Assembly: GCA_044350425.1 (NCBI GenBank)
Contig: JBILHS010000007.1
Location: 28,797-92,796 of the forward strand
Source: M3007 sp044350425
GTDB lineage: Bacteria > Bacteroidota > Bacteroidia > Chitinophagales > Saprospiraceae
Direction of reading: 5' to 3'
DNA: 64,000 bases
Each line of letters begins with the position of its first letter. Positions within the stretch are counted from its first letter, which is position 1. Both the position numbers and the translations under genes were made by a program. Below the pieces are notes generated by a model. The model worked only from the letters and a program-made list of their open reading frames with translations. It made no database searches and was not told where the DNA came from. This document shows positions 50,296 through 58,907 of this stretch, in pieces.

Positions 50296-50805
50296 ATGGA
50301 AGAAGCCTTTCATTTTAGTTCCGTCCTGGAAGAATCTACCAACAAGCTTTGGGGCTGTCATTTTTCAGTGCCAAAGGCCTTGGCAGATACCCTCATCGGT
50401 ACGAACGATTCCAGGCGGGTAGTCTGTGTGCTGAATGGAAAAATTGAACATCAGTGCGCCTTGCTTCCGCACGGAGATGGGACATTTGTGATCACTGTCA
50501 ATAAAAAGATCCAAACCCAATTGGGCCTGAAGTTCGGCGTCCGAATCAATGTCAGCCTGCGCAAAGATGAAAGTGAATACGGATTGCCCATGCCTGAAGA
50601 ACTTGCTGAATTGCTGGCGCATGATGAGGAAGGTGACCGGCTGTTTCATGCGCTCACTCCGGGAAAGCTTCGCACCTTATTATATTTGGTAGGCCAACCC
50701 AAAAGTTCTGATATACGCCTCCACCGCGCACTGGTAGTGGTGGAACACCTGAAAACCAATCAGGGAAAAATTGATTACAAAAAGTTGAATCTGGCCGTTC
50801 GGTAA
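50296..50805 (+). CDS. YdeI/OmpD-associated family protein (DUF1905 plus YdeI)
   Basis: 169 residues from ATG 50296. The first half is a DUF1905-type beta-barrel (FHFSSVLEESTNKLWGCHFSVPKALADTL to GTFVITVNKKIQTQLGLKFG). The second half is the helical YdeI/OmpD-associated domain (PMPEELAELLAHDEEGDRLFHALTPGKLRTLLYLVG). The family is cytosolic with no settled biochemical function; the name comes from E. coli YdeI. The earlier in-frame start at 50221 lies inside the terminator and is rejected. Confidence 0.85.
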   Translation: MEEAFHFSSVLEESTNKLWGCHFSVPKALADTLIGTNDSRRVVCVLNGKIEHQCALLPHGDGTFVITVNKKIQTQLGLKFGVRINVSLRKDESEYGLPMPEELAELLAHDEEGDRLFHALTPGKLRTLLYLVGQPKSSDIRLHRALVVVEHLKTNQGKIDYKKLNLAVR

Positions 50806-50915
50806 CGGGTATGATTTTTGCTGGGTTCATGTAATTGAAAATTTTTTCCCTGCAGAACCCAACCATTGAACTACGTTTTACCGTACTTTAGTGGTCCGGT
50901 TCATACGAAATTCCC

Positions 50916-50923
50916 TAAATTTG
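50916..50923 (+). promoter_or_regulatory. -7 element TAAATTTG
   Basis: An exact TAnnTTTG match about 50 nt before ATG 50973. No convincing TTTG is seen at the -33 position. Confidence 0.45.
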
Positions 50924-50972
50924 CGTTTTGCCTCAAAATCTCAACTGCTTCTGGCTTAAAATTACACCCCCG

Positions 50973-52073
50973 ATGTTTCGCAAGTTATCGCTTTTAGCAT
51001 TTTTGGCAGGCATTTTTAGCCTTGCTGCGTTTCGGTCGGATCCATTTTCCTACGATCGGCCGTTTCCGTTTAATTCAACCATCGCTCACTTCTTCCTGGA
51101 AGAGGAGCGCAGCTTGCCTGGTTCTTTGAATGAGGCGGTCATGGCCGAAGCAGACAGTCTCAATGGCTTGCATGTGATGATGCTCAATGCTTTTGCTTAT
51201 GATAGTGCATATGCAAACAAGGTAGAGCGTCTTATTCAGCGTAGGATGCCTACCAGCGCTTTTACAGAGTTCTGGGATGGTTCTGCAGATGATCTATCCA
51301 CGGCATTGAGCGGCCAGGATGCCGTAGTGATCGCATATCCTTCCGGGGACGCTCCGGAACAGATCCGGGCTTTTGGCAAAGTACTCAATCTTTTCATTCG
51401 TCAGGGTGGAGCAGTGATCATGACAGGTACCCACGAGTTTGGAGCTTTGCAGCAACTTGGGTTGTTTGAATTGGACTATGGTTATTACTGCAAAGAGCGA
51501 AGCATGGGGCAGGCTTTGTCTGAACACCCTGTTTTTCAAGGCGTTGGAACTGATTTTTCAACCGAAGTTTATCAATATCCCCTCGATATTTCAGACCCGA
51601 ATTTTGTCACCCTGGCAGATGTCCGCGGATATCCTTTCATGGGCTTCAAACAAATGGGCGGAGGTAAGGTGGTGTATCTGGGCCTGGAATATTACTTCGA
51701 TGAACCACAGTCTTCCCGCTTGCTGACCAATGTACTGCGCTGGGCCGCCAAACCCCGTGTAAAACGGAGTGAAGTAGTGCTTTATGCCGGAAAAGGCCTG
51801 GGCAAAGTCAATACTTTTGACCTAAAAATATATCCTAACCCATACGTCAGCAAAGCTACACTCGACATAGATATCAGCAAACCAACCTCCCTTGCAGTTG
51901 AAATGACTGACGAGCTAGGCCGCTTGGTTTCTGTCCTGCTCCCACGTCGCAATCTTTCAACCGGACTTTACCGCCTGGAACTTCCAAATCTGAATCCGGG
52001 GGTGTACCTGGTGCAATGTATCAGCAGTGAGGGAACTCAGGTGCGGAAGGTGGTAAAAGCTGCAGAAAACTAA
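50973..52073 (+). CDS. ThuA/GATase-like fold protein with T9SS sorting domain
   Basis: 366 residues from ATG 50973 (signal peptide FRKLSLLAFLAGIFSLAAF). The middle part (about 65-265) looks like a Rossmann-type, ThuA/glutamine-amidotransferase-like domain: VMMLNAFAYDSAYANKVE, LSGQDAVVIAYPSG, FIRQGGAVIMTGTHE, GGKVVYLGLEYYFDEP. It lacks an obvious catalytic Cys. The last 80 residues are a T9SS sorting domain (LKIYPNPYVSKATLDI, LNPGVYLVQCISSEG). It is exported and probably surface-bound; the function is unknown. A terminator follows at 52102. Confidence 0.78.
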   Translation: MFRKLSLLAFLAGIFSLAAFRSDPFSYDRPFPFNSTIAHFFLEEERSLPGSLNEAVMAEADSLNGLHVMMLNAFAYDSAYANKVERLIQRRMPTSAFTEFWDGSADDLSTALSGQDAVVIAYPSGDAPEQIRAFGKVLNLFIRQGGAVIMTGTHEFGALQQLGLFELDYGYYCKERSMGQALSEHPVFQGVGTDFSTEVYQYPLDISDPNFVTLADVRGYPFMGFKQMGGGKVVYLGLEYYFDEPQSSRLLTNVLRWAAKPRVKRSEVVLYAGKGLGKVNTFDLKIYPNPYVSKATLDIDISKPTSLAVEMTDELGRLVSVLLPRRNLSTGLYRLELPNLNPGVYLVQCISSEGTQVRKVVKAAEN

Positions 52074-52101
52074 CTTTTAAGGTTTTTCTAAAGCTGGAAA
52101 A

Positions 52102-52134
52102 ATGCTGCTCTCATCGGGGGGCGGCATTTTTTTT
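52102..52134 (+). terminator. Intrinsic terminator
   Basis: A stem ATGCTGC/GCGGCAT (one G:U) with a G-rich loop is followed by eight T. Confidence 0.82.
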
Positions 52135-52224
52135 GTCCGTTTTGGGCAAAATATGCCTGACAAAATATGATCTGAAACTGACACGATAATTTTGACAGAC
52201 ACAAACCATTAAAAAATTGTTCCG

Positions 52225-52908
52225 ATGAAACCACTTCACATAGCCCTGATCCTCTGTTTGTGCTCCACAGTCAGTATGCGCGCACAACAAACCTTTACCC
52301 TGAGTCCTAATCCTGTTTTTGGCGTGGTGATGGATCCTACCCGGATAGAAGGCAGCGCTACCGTTAAAAACCTCGCGTCAACCAGAGACTCCTTTAGCTG
52401 GAAACGGACGGTCATTCGCCTGGATAACGATTCCAGTTGTTCTACCCAGGTGACGGACCCGTATCTCCACTGGTTTTATCTGGCCAGCGAGAAACCGTTT
52501 TCGCTCGACCCTGGGCAGGAAGGACCTATGAATGTTACCCTTTGGGACTTTGAAGAACTGGGCTGCTGCGCCATTGTACACATGAAACTCAAAAAAACGG
52601 ACGCACCTGTAGATTCTATTGAAGCATTTTATTATCTGAGAACCTGCCAGCCACTGGCGGTTACAGAGATTCAAAAAGCCGGCATTAAGATCTTCCCGAA
52701 TCCGGCAGTGAATTTTTTTAGCCTTGAAAATGCTGAATCAGTAGCCCGGGTGACCATTTGTGATGTCACAGGGAAAATGCTGCGCCGGGTTCCAGTGAAT
52801 TCATCGAATCAATATGAGGTTGCTGATCTGCCACCCGGGGTATACTATGTTGTCTTAGAAAACCTGGAAGGTAGTATTCAAGGTGTGCTAAATTGGGTTA
52901 AAGGGTGA
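52225..52908 (+). CDS. Small T9SS-exported protein, unknown
   Basis: 227 residues with a signal peptide (1-20, MRAQQ junction). The single beta domain (about 22-145: SPNPVFGVVMDPTRIEGSATVKN, DPGQEGPMNVTLWDFEELGCC) resembles small periplasmic Ig-like domains with paired Cys. A T9SS sorting domain ends it (IKIFPNPAVNFFSLEN, LPPGVYYVVLEN). No enzyme motif is seen. It is convergent with the next gene with no space: its stop is at 52906-52908 and the opposite stop at 52909-52911. No hairpin is present. Confidence 0.8.
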   Translation: MKPLHIALILCLCSTVSMRAQQTFTLSPNPVFGVVMDPTRIEGSATVKNLASTRDSFSWKRTVIRLDNDSSCSTQVTDPYLHWFYLASEKPFSLDPGQEGPMNVTLWDFEELGCCAIVHMKLKKTDAPVDSIEAFYYLRTCQPLAVTEIQKAGIKIFPNPAVNFFSLENAESVARVTICDVTGKMLRRVPVNSSNQYEVADLPPGVYYVVLENLEGSIQGVLNWVKG

Positions 52909-53574
52909 TTATTGGGCAGGGTTCCCCTCCAATAACCTTGATCGTGCATAAGGCAGCATTTTTTTGGCAAAACCTGTACAGCCCGTGCCGACACATTCAA
53001 AACAAATATAAACGGGTGCTTTTTCAACCTGGCAAATAATAGTCAAGGTCTCATGGGGTAACCCGTTTTCTTGTGTTGGGGTAAACCAAGTATAGCCAGA
53101 AAAGGCAAAATATACCATGGGGACTTTGTTGATCAGGTCGATACCCTTGAACATCAATGGGAAAGTATCGCTATACTTTCTCCATTGATATTCCTTATCT
53201 TCAATATTATGGATTTGAGCATTTAAAAAAGAATCCGATACAATGAGTGAATCTCTCCGTTGAGAATCATTGTATGAAATTGTAACCTGCCGGATCGAAT
53301 CCGGGATAAAGGTTGGAAAGCAAAGCCCGTGCTTGGCTTGTATGATTTGGTATCCTCTATCCCAAAAACCTATGGTTGGTGACCCTCCAGTACAACAATC
53401 AGCTCCCCAAGTGTTGGAACTGTCCATCTCCGCAGGAAGGTAAATGATGAGTCCTGAGTTATAACCCTTCAATGGAATGAACCTTGGAATGGCTCCTACT
53501 GGTGCCAGGATGTCTGGTGTTCTGTTTTGGCAGGCAAAGGCCAATATTAAAAATAAGGTGATAATTCTATGCAT
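52909..53574 (-). CDS. Lipoprotein of unknown function
   Basis: 221 residues from ATG 53574. MHRIITLFLILAFACQ is a lipoprotein signal with lipobox F-A-C. The mature part is beta-rich with Cys pairs (WGADCCTGGSP, CQVEKAPVYICFECVGTGC). I recognise no family. A five-residue longer start at 53589 is possible but weakens the signal. It lies back-to-back with icmF (divergent, 138 bp) and convergent with the small T9SS gene. Confidence 0.7.
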   Translation of the reverse strand: MHRIITLFLILAFACQNRTPDILAPVGAIPRFIPLKGYNSGLIIYLPAEMDSSNTWGADCCTGGSPTIGFWDRGYQIIQAKHGLCFPTFIPDSIRQVTISYNDSQRRDSLIVSDSFLNAQIHNIEDKEYQWRKYSDTFPLMFKGIDLINKVPMVYFAFSGYTWFTPTQENGLPHETLTIICQVEKAPVYICFECVGTGCTGFAKKMLPYARSRLLEGNPAQ

Positions 53575-53655
53575 GCTGAAAAACGCCAAAATGATGACTC
53601 AGCGTATATTTAGATGAAAAGGAGTTAGATCCTTTGCCAAACCTGCATTTGTACA

Positions 53656-53684
53656 TTGGTGGGTGGGCTAATTGTGTAATTTTG
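53656..53684 (+). promoter_or_regulatory. icmF promoter, TTG-N18-TAATTTTG
   Basis: TTG (53656-53658), 18 nt, then TAATTTTG (53677-53684), an exact -7 match. The leader to ATG 53713 is about 22 nt. Confidence 0.65.
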
Positions 53685-53712
53685 CCCCCGAAAAAATCGC
53701 GCCCACCATATT

Positions 53713-56700
53713 ATGCAACAGCCCGCACCATATCAGCCCAAAAATAAGATCCGCCTCGTCACCGCCGCCTCCCTTTTTGACGGCCACGATGCTGCCATCA
53801 ACATCATGCGCCGCATCATGCAGAGCAGTGGTGCAGAGATCATCCACCTTGGCCACAACCGTTCTGTACAGGAGATCGTGGACTGCGCCATTCAGGAGGA
53901 TGTACAAGGCATCGCCATTACAAGTTATCAGGGCGGCCACAACGAATATTTTAAATACATGTACGACCTGCTTAAAGAACGCGGGTCGGGTCATATCAAG
54001 ATCTTCGGCGGTGGCGGCGGTACGATCCTGCCTTCCGAGATCCAGGAACTGCACGAATACGGCATTACGCGCATCTACCACCCCGATGACGGCAGGGCCA
54101 TGGGCTTGCAGGGCATGATCAACGATGTTTTGCAACAATGCGATTTTCCAATCGGGTTTTCGGCCAATGGAGAGGTCGCACACTTTGTCAATTTTATCAG
54201 GGAAAACAAAGCTCAACCTGCACAAAAGGTTGACTTCAAGGACGTTGCAAGGCTGATTTCGATTGCTGAAAACAACCCGGAACTATACGAAAAAGAGATC
54301 AGTTCCAACCTGCAATCGCTGAATAAACCCGCCCCGATCCTGGGTATTACCGGCACCGGTGGCGCAGGCAAATCGAGCATGGTGGACGAACTCGTTCGTC
54401 GCTTTCTCCTCGATTTTGAAGACAAAACCATCGCGATCGTTTCTGTAGACCCATCTAAGCGGAAAACAGGCGGCGCGCTGCTAGGCGACCGTATCCGCAT
54501 GAACGCCATTGATTCTCCACGCGTCTACATGCGCTCCCTGGCTACCCGACAGAGCAATCTGGCGCTTTCCAAATATGTCCATTATGCGATTGACATCCTG
54601 AAAGCAGCCCAGTTCGACCTGATCATTCTGGAAACCTCAGGCATTGGTCAGAGCGACACGGAGATCATCGACCACTCCGATGTTTCGCTGTACATTATGA
54701 CCCCTGAATTTGGTGCAGCCACCCAGTTGGAAAAGATCGACATGCTCGACTTTGCAGACGTGATCGCGATCAATAAATTTGACAAGCGCGGCGCGCTGGA
54801 TGCCCTCCGCGACGTGCGCAAACAGGTGCAGCGCAACCGAAACGCCTGGGAAACAGCTGTGGACGACATGCCTGTGTTCGGCTGTATCGCCAGCCAGTTC
54901 AACGATCCGGGAGTCAACCAACTCTACCGCCGGATCATGGACCTGATCGCTGAAAAATGCAATCCGGAGCTCCAATCGGGACACTCCGTCGTGGCAGGCA
55001 ACTCTGAAAAAATTTACATCATTCCGCCGGCCCGTGTGCGCTACTTGAGTGAGATCAGCGAAAACAATCGCAAATACGATGTATGGGTGGAGAAACAAGT
55101 GGGGCTGGCCCGTCGCTTATTTGGCTATCAAACCACGCTGGATTCCTTAAAACCGGGAAAAGATGAGGTGATTATTTCCCATCTTCAGAAGCTTATCACG
55201 GAACTCAAAAAAGACCTGGATGGCGAGTGCCTCCGCATACTGGAAGGCTGGGAGGAAAAGAAAAGACTTTATGCGGCAGAGGAGTTCATTTACCTCGTCC
55301 GGGGCAAAGAGATCCGGGTTGAATCCTACACAGAAAGCCTCAGCCATTTGAAGATCCCCAAAGTTTGCCTGCCGAAATGGGCAGATTGGGGTGAGATCCT
55401 GCGCTGGTGCCTGCAGGAAAATGTGCCGGGCGAATTTCCGTACACGGCGGGTGTATTCCCGTTCAAACGGGAGGGCGAAGATCCTACACGCATGTTTGCG
55501 GGCGAGGGCGGGCCGGAGCGTACGAACCGCCGTTTCCACTACGTTTCTGCCGGTTTGCCCGCAGCGCGTTTGAGCACCGCTTTTGATTCGGTGACTTTAT
55601 ACGGCGAGGACCCCGATTACCGCCCGGATATTTATGGTAAAGTGGGCAATTCCGGTGTTTCCGTTTGTTGTCTCGACGATGCCAAAAAGCTCTATTCCGG
55701 TTTTGATCTCTGCGATCCGAAAACCTCGGTTTCGATGACCATCAATGGCCCGGCAGCTACGATCGCGGCATTTTTTATGAATGCGGCCATTGATCAGCAA
55801 TGTGAAAAATACATCCGGGAAAACGGGTTGGAGCATTTGGTGGAACAGAAATTGAAAGCGAAATATGAAGATCGTGGTTTGACGCGGCCCTATTACGCAG
55901 GGAGTGACGAGGTAGCTCAGGCAAATATTGACCGGGTGACTTCAAGTCAAATGGTCAATATTTTGCCCGAAGGAAGTGATGGCCTAGGGTTGTTACTGTT
56001 GGGCATCACCGGTGCCGAAGTATTAGCCCCCGAAGTGTACGCTCCCCTAAAAGCCAAAGCCCTGTCCTCCGTTCGAGGTACCGTCCAGGCGGATATTCTC
56101 AAAGAAGATCAAGCGCAAAACACCTGTATTTTTAGCACAGAATTCTCGCTTCGTGTCATGGGCGACGTGCAGGAGTATTTCATTCAGCAGAAAGTCCGCA
56201 ATTTTTACTCGGTCTCTATTTCCGGGTACCATATTGCAGAAGCGGGCGCGAACCCGATCTCGCAGCTGGCCTTTACCCTGAGCAACGGCTTCACCTTTGT
56301 AGAGTACTACCGCTCCAGGGGCATGAATGTGGACGATTTTGCGCCCAACCTCTCGTTCTTTTTCTCCAACGGCGTTGACCCGGAATATGCGGTGATCGGT
56401 CGGGTGGCCCGTCGAATCTGGGCCAAAGCCATGAAAGGGCTCTATGGCGCCAATGAGCGGAGCCAGATGTTGAAATACCATATTCAAACCTCTGGCCGCA
56501 GTCTGCACGCACAGGAGATCGACTTCAATGATATCCGAACCACCCTGCAGGCCTTGTACGCCATTTACGACAACTGCAACTCGCTGCATACCAATGCTTA
56601 CGACGAGGCTATCACTACGCCAACCGAAGAGTCGGTGCGCCGGGCCATGGCGATCCAGTTGATCATCAACAAAGAACTGGGACTGGCTAAGAATGAGAAT

Positions 56701-57174
56701 CCCTTACAAGGAGCTTTCATCATTGAAGAACTGACCGAGTTGGTGGAGGAAGCCGTTTTGCTGGAATTCGACCGTATTACCGAGCGCGGCGGCGTATTGG
56801 GCGCCATGGAAACTATGTACCAGCGCGGCAAGATCCAGGAAGAAAGCCTGTATTACGAAACCCTGAAACACACCGGCGAATTGCCGCTCATCGGGGTCAA
56901 CACCTTCCTTTCCAAAGGCGGCTCCCCCACCATTCTGCCCCGCGAGGTCATCCGTGCAGAAGAATGGGAAAAAGAAGCACAGATCCAAACCTTGAAGAAC
57001 CTGCATGAGGTCAATGCTTTGCAAGCCGGAGCGGCACTTCGTAAGCTTCAGAAGGTGGCCATTGAGAATGGAAACATCTTTGCGGAACTCATGGAGGCAG
57101 TGAAGGTTTGTTCTTTGGGGCAGATCACGAATGCTTTGTATGAGGTGGGAGGGCAGTATCGGAGGAATATGTGA
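53713..57174 (+). CDS. icmF: Fused isobutyryl-CoA mutase with GTPase chaperone
   Basis: 1153 residues, the IcmF layout. The N-terminal B12-binding domain (about 12-145) has LFDGHDAA with H25 as the cobalt ligand. The MeaB/MeaI-type GTPase (about 205-430) has the P-loop GTGGAGKSS (214-222), VSVDPSKRKTGGALLGDRIRM and NKFDKRG. The C-terminal mutase barrel (about 540-1153) has YTAGVFPFKREGEDPTRMF. The enzyme interconverts isobutyryl-CoA and n-butyryl-CoA with adenosylcobalamin; its GTPase part guards cofactor loading. It ends QITNALYEVGGQYRRNM, the sequence that recurs twice downstream. The single-gene form is complete. Confidence 0.96.
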   Translation: MQQPAPYQPKNKIRLVTAASLFDGHDAAINIMRRIMQSSGAEIIHLGHNRSVQEIVDCAIQEDVQGIAITSYQGGHNEYFKYMYDLLKERGSGHIKIFGGGGGTILPSEIQELHEYGITRIYHPDDGRAMGLQGMINDVLQQCDFPIGFSANGEVAHFVNFIRENKAQPAQKVDFKDVARLISIAENNPELYEKEISSNLQSLNKPAPILGITGTGGAGKSSMVDELVRRFLLDFEDKTIAIVSVDPSKRKTGGALLGDRIRMNAIDSPRVYMRSLATRQSNLALSKYVHYAIDILKAAQFDLIILETSGIGQSDTEIIDHSDVSLYIMTPEFGAATQLEKIDMLDFADVIAINKFDKRGALDALRDVRKQVQRNRNAWETAVDDMPVFGCIASQFNDPGVNQLYRRIMDLIAEKCNPELQSGHSVVAGNSEKIYIIPPARVRYLSEISENNRKYDVWVEKQVGLARRLFGYQTTLDSLKPGKDEVIISHLQKLITELKKDLDGECLRILEGWEEKKRLYAAEEFIYLVRGKEIRVESYTESLSHLKIPKVCLPKWADWGEILRWCLQENVPGEFPYTAGVFPFKREGEDPTRMFAGEGGPERTNRRFHYVSAGLPAARLSTAFDSVTLYGEDPDYRPDIYGKVGNSGVSVCCLDDAKKLYSGFDLCDPKTSVSMTINGPAATIAAFFMNAAIDQQCEKYIRENGLEHLVEQKLKAKYEDRGLTRPYYAGSDEVAQANIDRVTSSQMVNILPEGSDGLGLLLLGITGAEVLAPEVYAPLKAKALSSVRGTVQADILKEDQAQNTCIFSTEFSLRVMGDVQEYFIQQKVRNFYSVSISGYHIAEAGANPISQLAFTLSNGFTFVEYYRSRGMNVDDFAPNLSFFFSNGVDPEYAVIGRVARRIWAKAMKGLYGANERSQMLKYHIQTSGRSLHAQEIDFNDIRTTLQALYAIYDNCNSLHTNAYDEAITTPTEESVRRAMAIQLIINKELGLAKNENPLQGAFIIEELTELVEEAVLLEFDRITERGGVLGAMETMYQRGKIQEESLYYETLKHTGELPLIGVNTFLSKGGSPTILPREVIRAEEWEKEAQIQTLKNLHEVNALQAGAALRKLQKVAIENGNIFAELMEAVKVCSLGQITNALYEVGGQYRRNM

Positions 57175-57179
57175 TTTGC
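57121..57179 (+). repeat. icmF 3' end, copy 1 (functional end of gene)
   Basis: Reference copy of the repeat: the last codons of icmF plus ATTTGC after the stop. Copies 2 (57830-57889) and 3 (58475-58526) keep the same reading and stop. Confidence 0.95.
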
Positions 57180-57180
57180 T

Positions 57181-57188
57181 TATCTTTG
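57181..57188 (+). promoter_or_regulatory. -7 element TATCTTTG of vapBC
   Basis: An exact TAnnTTTG match 16 nt before ATG 57205, directly after the icmF-end repeat. The cassette thus brings its own promoter core; the -33 region lies inside the repeat. Confidence 0.5.
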
Positions 57189-57204
57189 TACAAAATCTCT
57201 GAGT

Positions 57205-57456
57205 ATGACACTTCAACTGGAAATTTCTGACCCGCAGGATGCTGAACTGATTCTGAACTTGATTCGGCGTTTGAATATACCGTTCAAGCAAAAATCAGCA
57301 GCTAAGCCCTCCAAAAGTGAGGAAGACGAGCGCAAAGAAAGACGAGCGCGCATTCTCAATTTCAAGGCATCGCACCCTTCGTCATTCGGGGATGCATTGG
57401 AATGGCAATTAAAGGAGCGGGAAGATCGCTACTTACCTTTCGATGAAATCAGATGA
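57205..57456 (+). CDS. VapB-like antitoxin
   Basis: 83 residues. A short N-terminal beta/helix part (TLQLEISDPQDAELILNLIRRL) is followed by a highly charged linker (KSEEDERKERRAR) and a C-terminal tail. I do not recognise a specific DNA-binding family. It is called an antitoxin because it overlaps the PIN-domain gene by four bases (ATGA) and has the usual size and charge. Such proteins bind and block the toxin and autoregulate the operon. Confidence 0.75.
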   Translation: MTLQLEISDPQDAELILNLIRRLNIPFKQKSAAKPSKSEEDERKERRARILNFKASHPSSFGDALEWQLKEREDRYLPFDEIR

Positions 57457-57818
57457 AAATACTTGATTCTAACATTCTGATTTATTCTTTCTCAGAGACT
57501 TACCAATTCCTCCGCCCCTTGATACTGGAGCCAAATACTTTTGTTTCTGAGATTACCCGTCTCGAAGTGCTTGGATTTCACGGATTGAGCAAAAGTGAGG
57601 AAGTCTATTTTACAGAAATATTTTTAGAGTTGCGAATCCTTGAAATGGACATTCCAACCATCGATGAAGCCATTAGACTGAGGCGTGATCATAAAATGAA
57701 ACTTGGGGACAGCATCGTTGCTGCGACAGCGCTTGTTCACGGGCTGGAAGTTTACACTCGAAATACTGCTGATTTTTTAAAAATACCGGAGTTGAAGGTT
57801 ATCAATCCGGTGTATTAG
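57453..57818 (+). CDS. VapC-type PIN-domain toxin
   Basis: 121 residues. The PIN-domain acidic residues are visible: D5 (KILDSNILIYS), E38 (TRLEVLGF), D86 (KLGDSIVAATAL) and D107 or N104 (YTRNTADFLKI). PIN toxins are Mg-dependent ribonucleases, often cutting initiator tRNA or rRNA. It starts inside the antitoxin stop (ATGA). The stop is followed within 12 bases by the second icmF-end copy. The toxin looks intact. Confidence 0.9.
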   Translation: MKILDSNILIYSFSETYQFLRPLILEPNTFVSEITRLEVLGFHGLSKSEEVYFTEIFLELRILEMDIPTIDEAIRLRRDHKMKLGDSIVAATALVHGLEVYTRNTADFLKIPELKVINPVY

Positions 57819-57829
57819 TCTGCATGAGC

Positions 57830-57889
57830 CAGATCAGGAATGCTTTGTATAAGGTGGTGGGGCAGTATCGGAGGAATATGTAGATTTGC
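57830..57889 (+). repeat. Displaced icmF 3' end, copy 2
   Basis: Identical to copy 1 at all but four of 52 bases up to the stop, and still homologous in GATTTGC beyond it. It reads Q-I-R-N-A-L-Y-K-V-V-G-Q-Y-R-R-N-M-stop, without the rest of the gene. Confidence 0.95.
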
Positions 57890-57898
57890 AAATAATTC

Positions 57899-58227
57899 AT
57901 GATACACACTGCCATTTCAAAAAACGGCGTTGATATACGCTTGACAGAAGAACGATGGATGCAATTACCCTTGGGCATCCTGAATTGGCTAACTACTTTT
58001 TTGAAGTGTTAGAGGCTGTAGAAAATCCAGAGATTATTTATCTTGGAAGTTCCGGTGAATTCTTGGCTGTGAAGGGACTACCAAACGAAGAAAACAAGTT
58101 TTTAGTAGTCGTGTATAAGGAACTAGAAGGTCAGTCTGGAATCTTCATTGACGGTTTTATCGTGACGGCTTATGCTACTTCTAAAATTAAATCTTTACAA
58201 AAAAGACCTATCTCATGGCAGCCTTAG
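57899..58227 (+). pseudogene. Toxin-like protein gene with one frame break
   Basis: Starting at ATG 57899 the frame reads MIHTAISKNGVDIRLTEERW, then must lose a frame position near 57960 (a missing A in CAATTACC) to continue as ITLGHPELANYFFEVLEAVENPEIIY to the TAG at 58225. Joined, it gives about 109 residues of a family I know as small proteins with a RLTEERW...HPEL motif, often encoded next to DUF2283 genes. A nuclease-like toxin role is likely but unproven. As written, the gene is broken or the base is an assembly error. Translation could alternatively start at ATG 57955, giving only the C-terminal 90 residues. It overlaps the DUF2283 gene by 13 bp. Confidence 0.65.
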
Positions 58228-58460
58228 ACACATTGTCACCACCGTCTAACTTCATTCCGTGGCTTATCGGACATGAAAACTTATGGTCGCATTACGACCG
58301 TGAAGGGGATGTTTTATATCTTCATTTTACCAAGCCCAACCGTGCAGACGATAGTGAAATGACTGATGACGACATCATCATCCGCTATGAAAAAGGCGAA
58401 GTAATTGGCCTCACCATACTGAATGTTAGCAAAAGGTTTGCCTCTCCGCTCACGAACTAG
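58215..58460 (+). CDS. DUF2283 protein, candidate antitoxin
   Basis: 81 residues. The DUF2283 core is WSHYDREGDVLYLHFTKPNRADDSEMTDDDIIIRYEKGEVIGLTILNVSKR: a small beta-sheet with an acidic turn. It overlaps the preceding HPEL-type gene by 13 bp. DUF2283 proteins occur as one half of paired small genes that resemble toxin-antitoxin systems. The antitoxin role is inference. It is followed by the third icmF-end copy. Confidence 0.75.
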   Translation: MAALDTLSPPSNFIPWLIGHENLWSHYDREGDVLYLHFTKPNRADDSEMTDDDIIIRYEKGEVIGLTILNVSKRFASPLTN

Positions 58461-58474
58461 ACAGGTTAGATGAT

Positions 58475-58526
58475 GATCACGAATGCCTTGCATGAGGTGG
58501 GGGGACAGTACAGGCAGAATATGTAA
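58475..58526 (+). repeat. Displaced icmF 3' end, copy 3
   Basis: About 42 of 50 bases match copy 1, and the reading I-T-N-A-L-H-E-V-G-G-Q-Y-R-Q-N-M-stop is kept. Most changes fall at third codon positions or are conservative. This suggests it came from a functional icmF of a related strain or an earlier state of this gene. Confidence 0.92.
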
Positions 58527-58531
58527 TAAAC

Positions 58532-58879
58532 ATGTTTTCTTTTATAAAATATCCCAAGCGTTATTTACTACAGTTCCTTCTTGATGTTTTCATTATTGGT
58601 TTTATGGCCATTTCAGCAGCTTTTATTGCCCTTAATCATCAAAAATGGGACGACGAATATTGGCTTTGGCTTGTATTCTCCTTTTTATCATACGTAGCTA
58701 CTCGGTGTGTTACATTGGTAAGATGGTTGATAAAATCAATTGCTATCCGGCATATTCGGCTCATTATCATAACAGTTACTAATTTGACGTTACTAGTTGG
58801 ACTGAGTTGGGCGGCCTCATACCTGATGCTGCTCGGCATTGTGGGTCTCACACCAGATGGCATGGAACACAGTTATTAA
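58532..58879 (+). CDS. Small multi-pass membrane protein, unknown
   Basis: 115 residues with three hydrophobic helices: about 12-34 (LLQFLLDVFIIGFMAISAAF), 44-66 (YWLWLVFSFLSYVATRCVTL) and 75-105 (RLIIITVTNLTLLVGLSWAASYLMLL). No family is recognised. It begins 6 bp after the third icmF-end copy, so it may belong to a third cassette or to the original flank. Confidence 0.6.
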   Translation: MFSFIKYPKRYLLQFLLDVFIIGFMAISAAFIALNHQKWDDEYWLWLVFSFLSYVATRCVTLVRWLIKSIAIRHIRLIIITVTNLTLLVGLSWAASYLMLLGIVGLTPDGMEHSY

Positions 58880-58907
58880 TAATTACCCTCAATGTCGTCT
58901 TAAAACC

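Noticed and set aside
57180..58526. Integron-type gene cassettes
   Set aside because: The repeated sequence is a coding gene end, without attC-like folded sites, and no integrase gene is present in the window.
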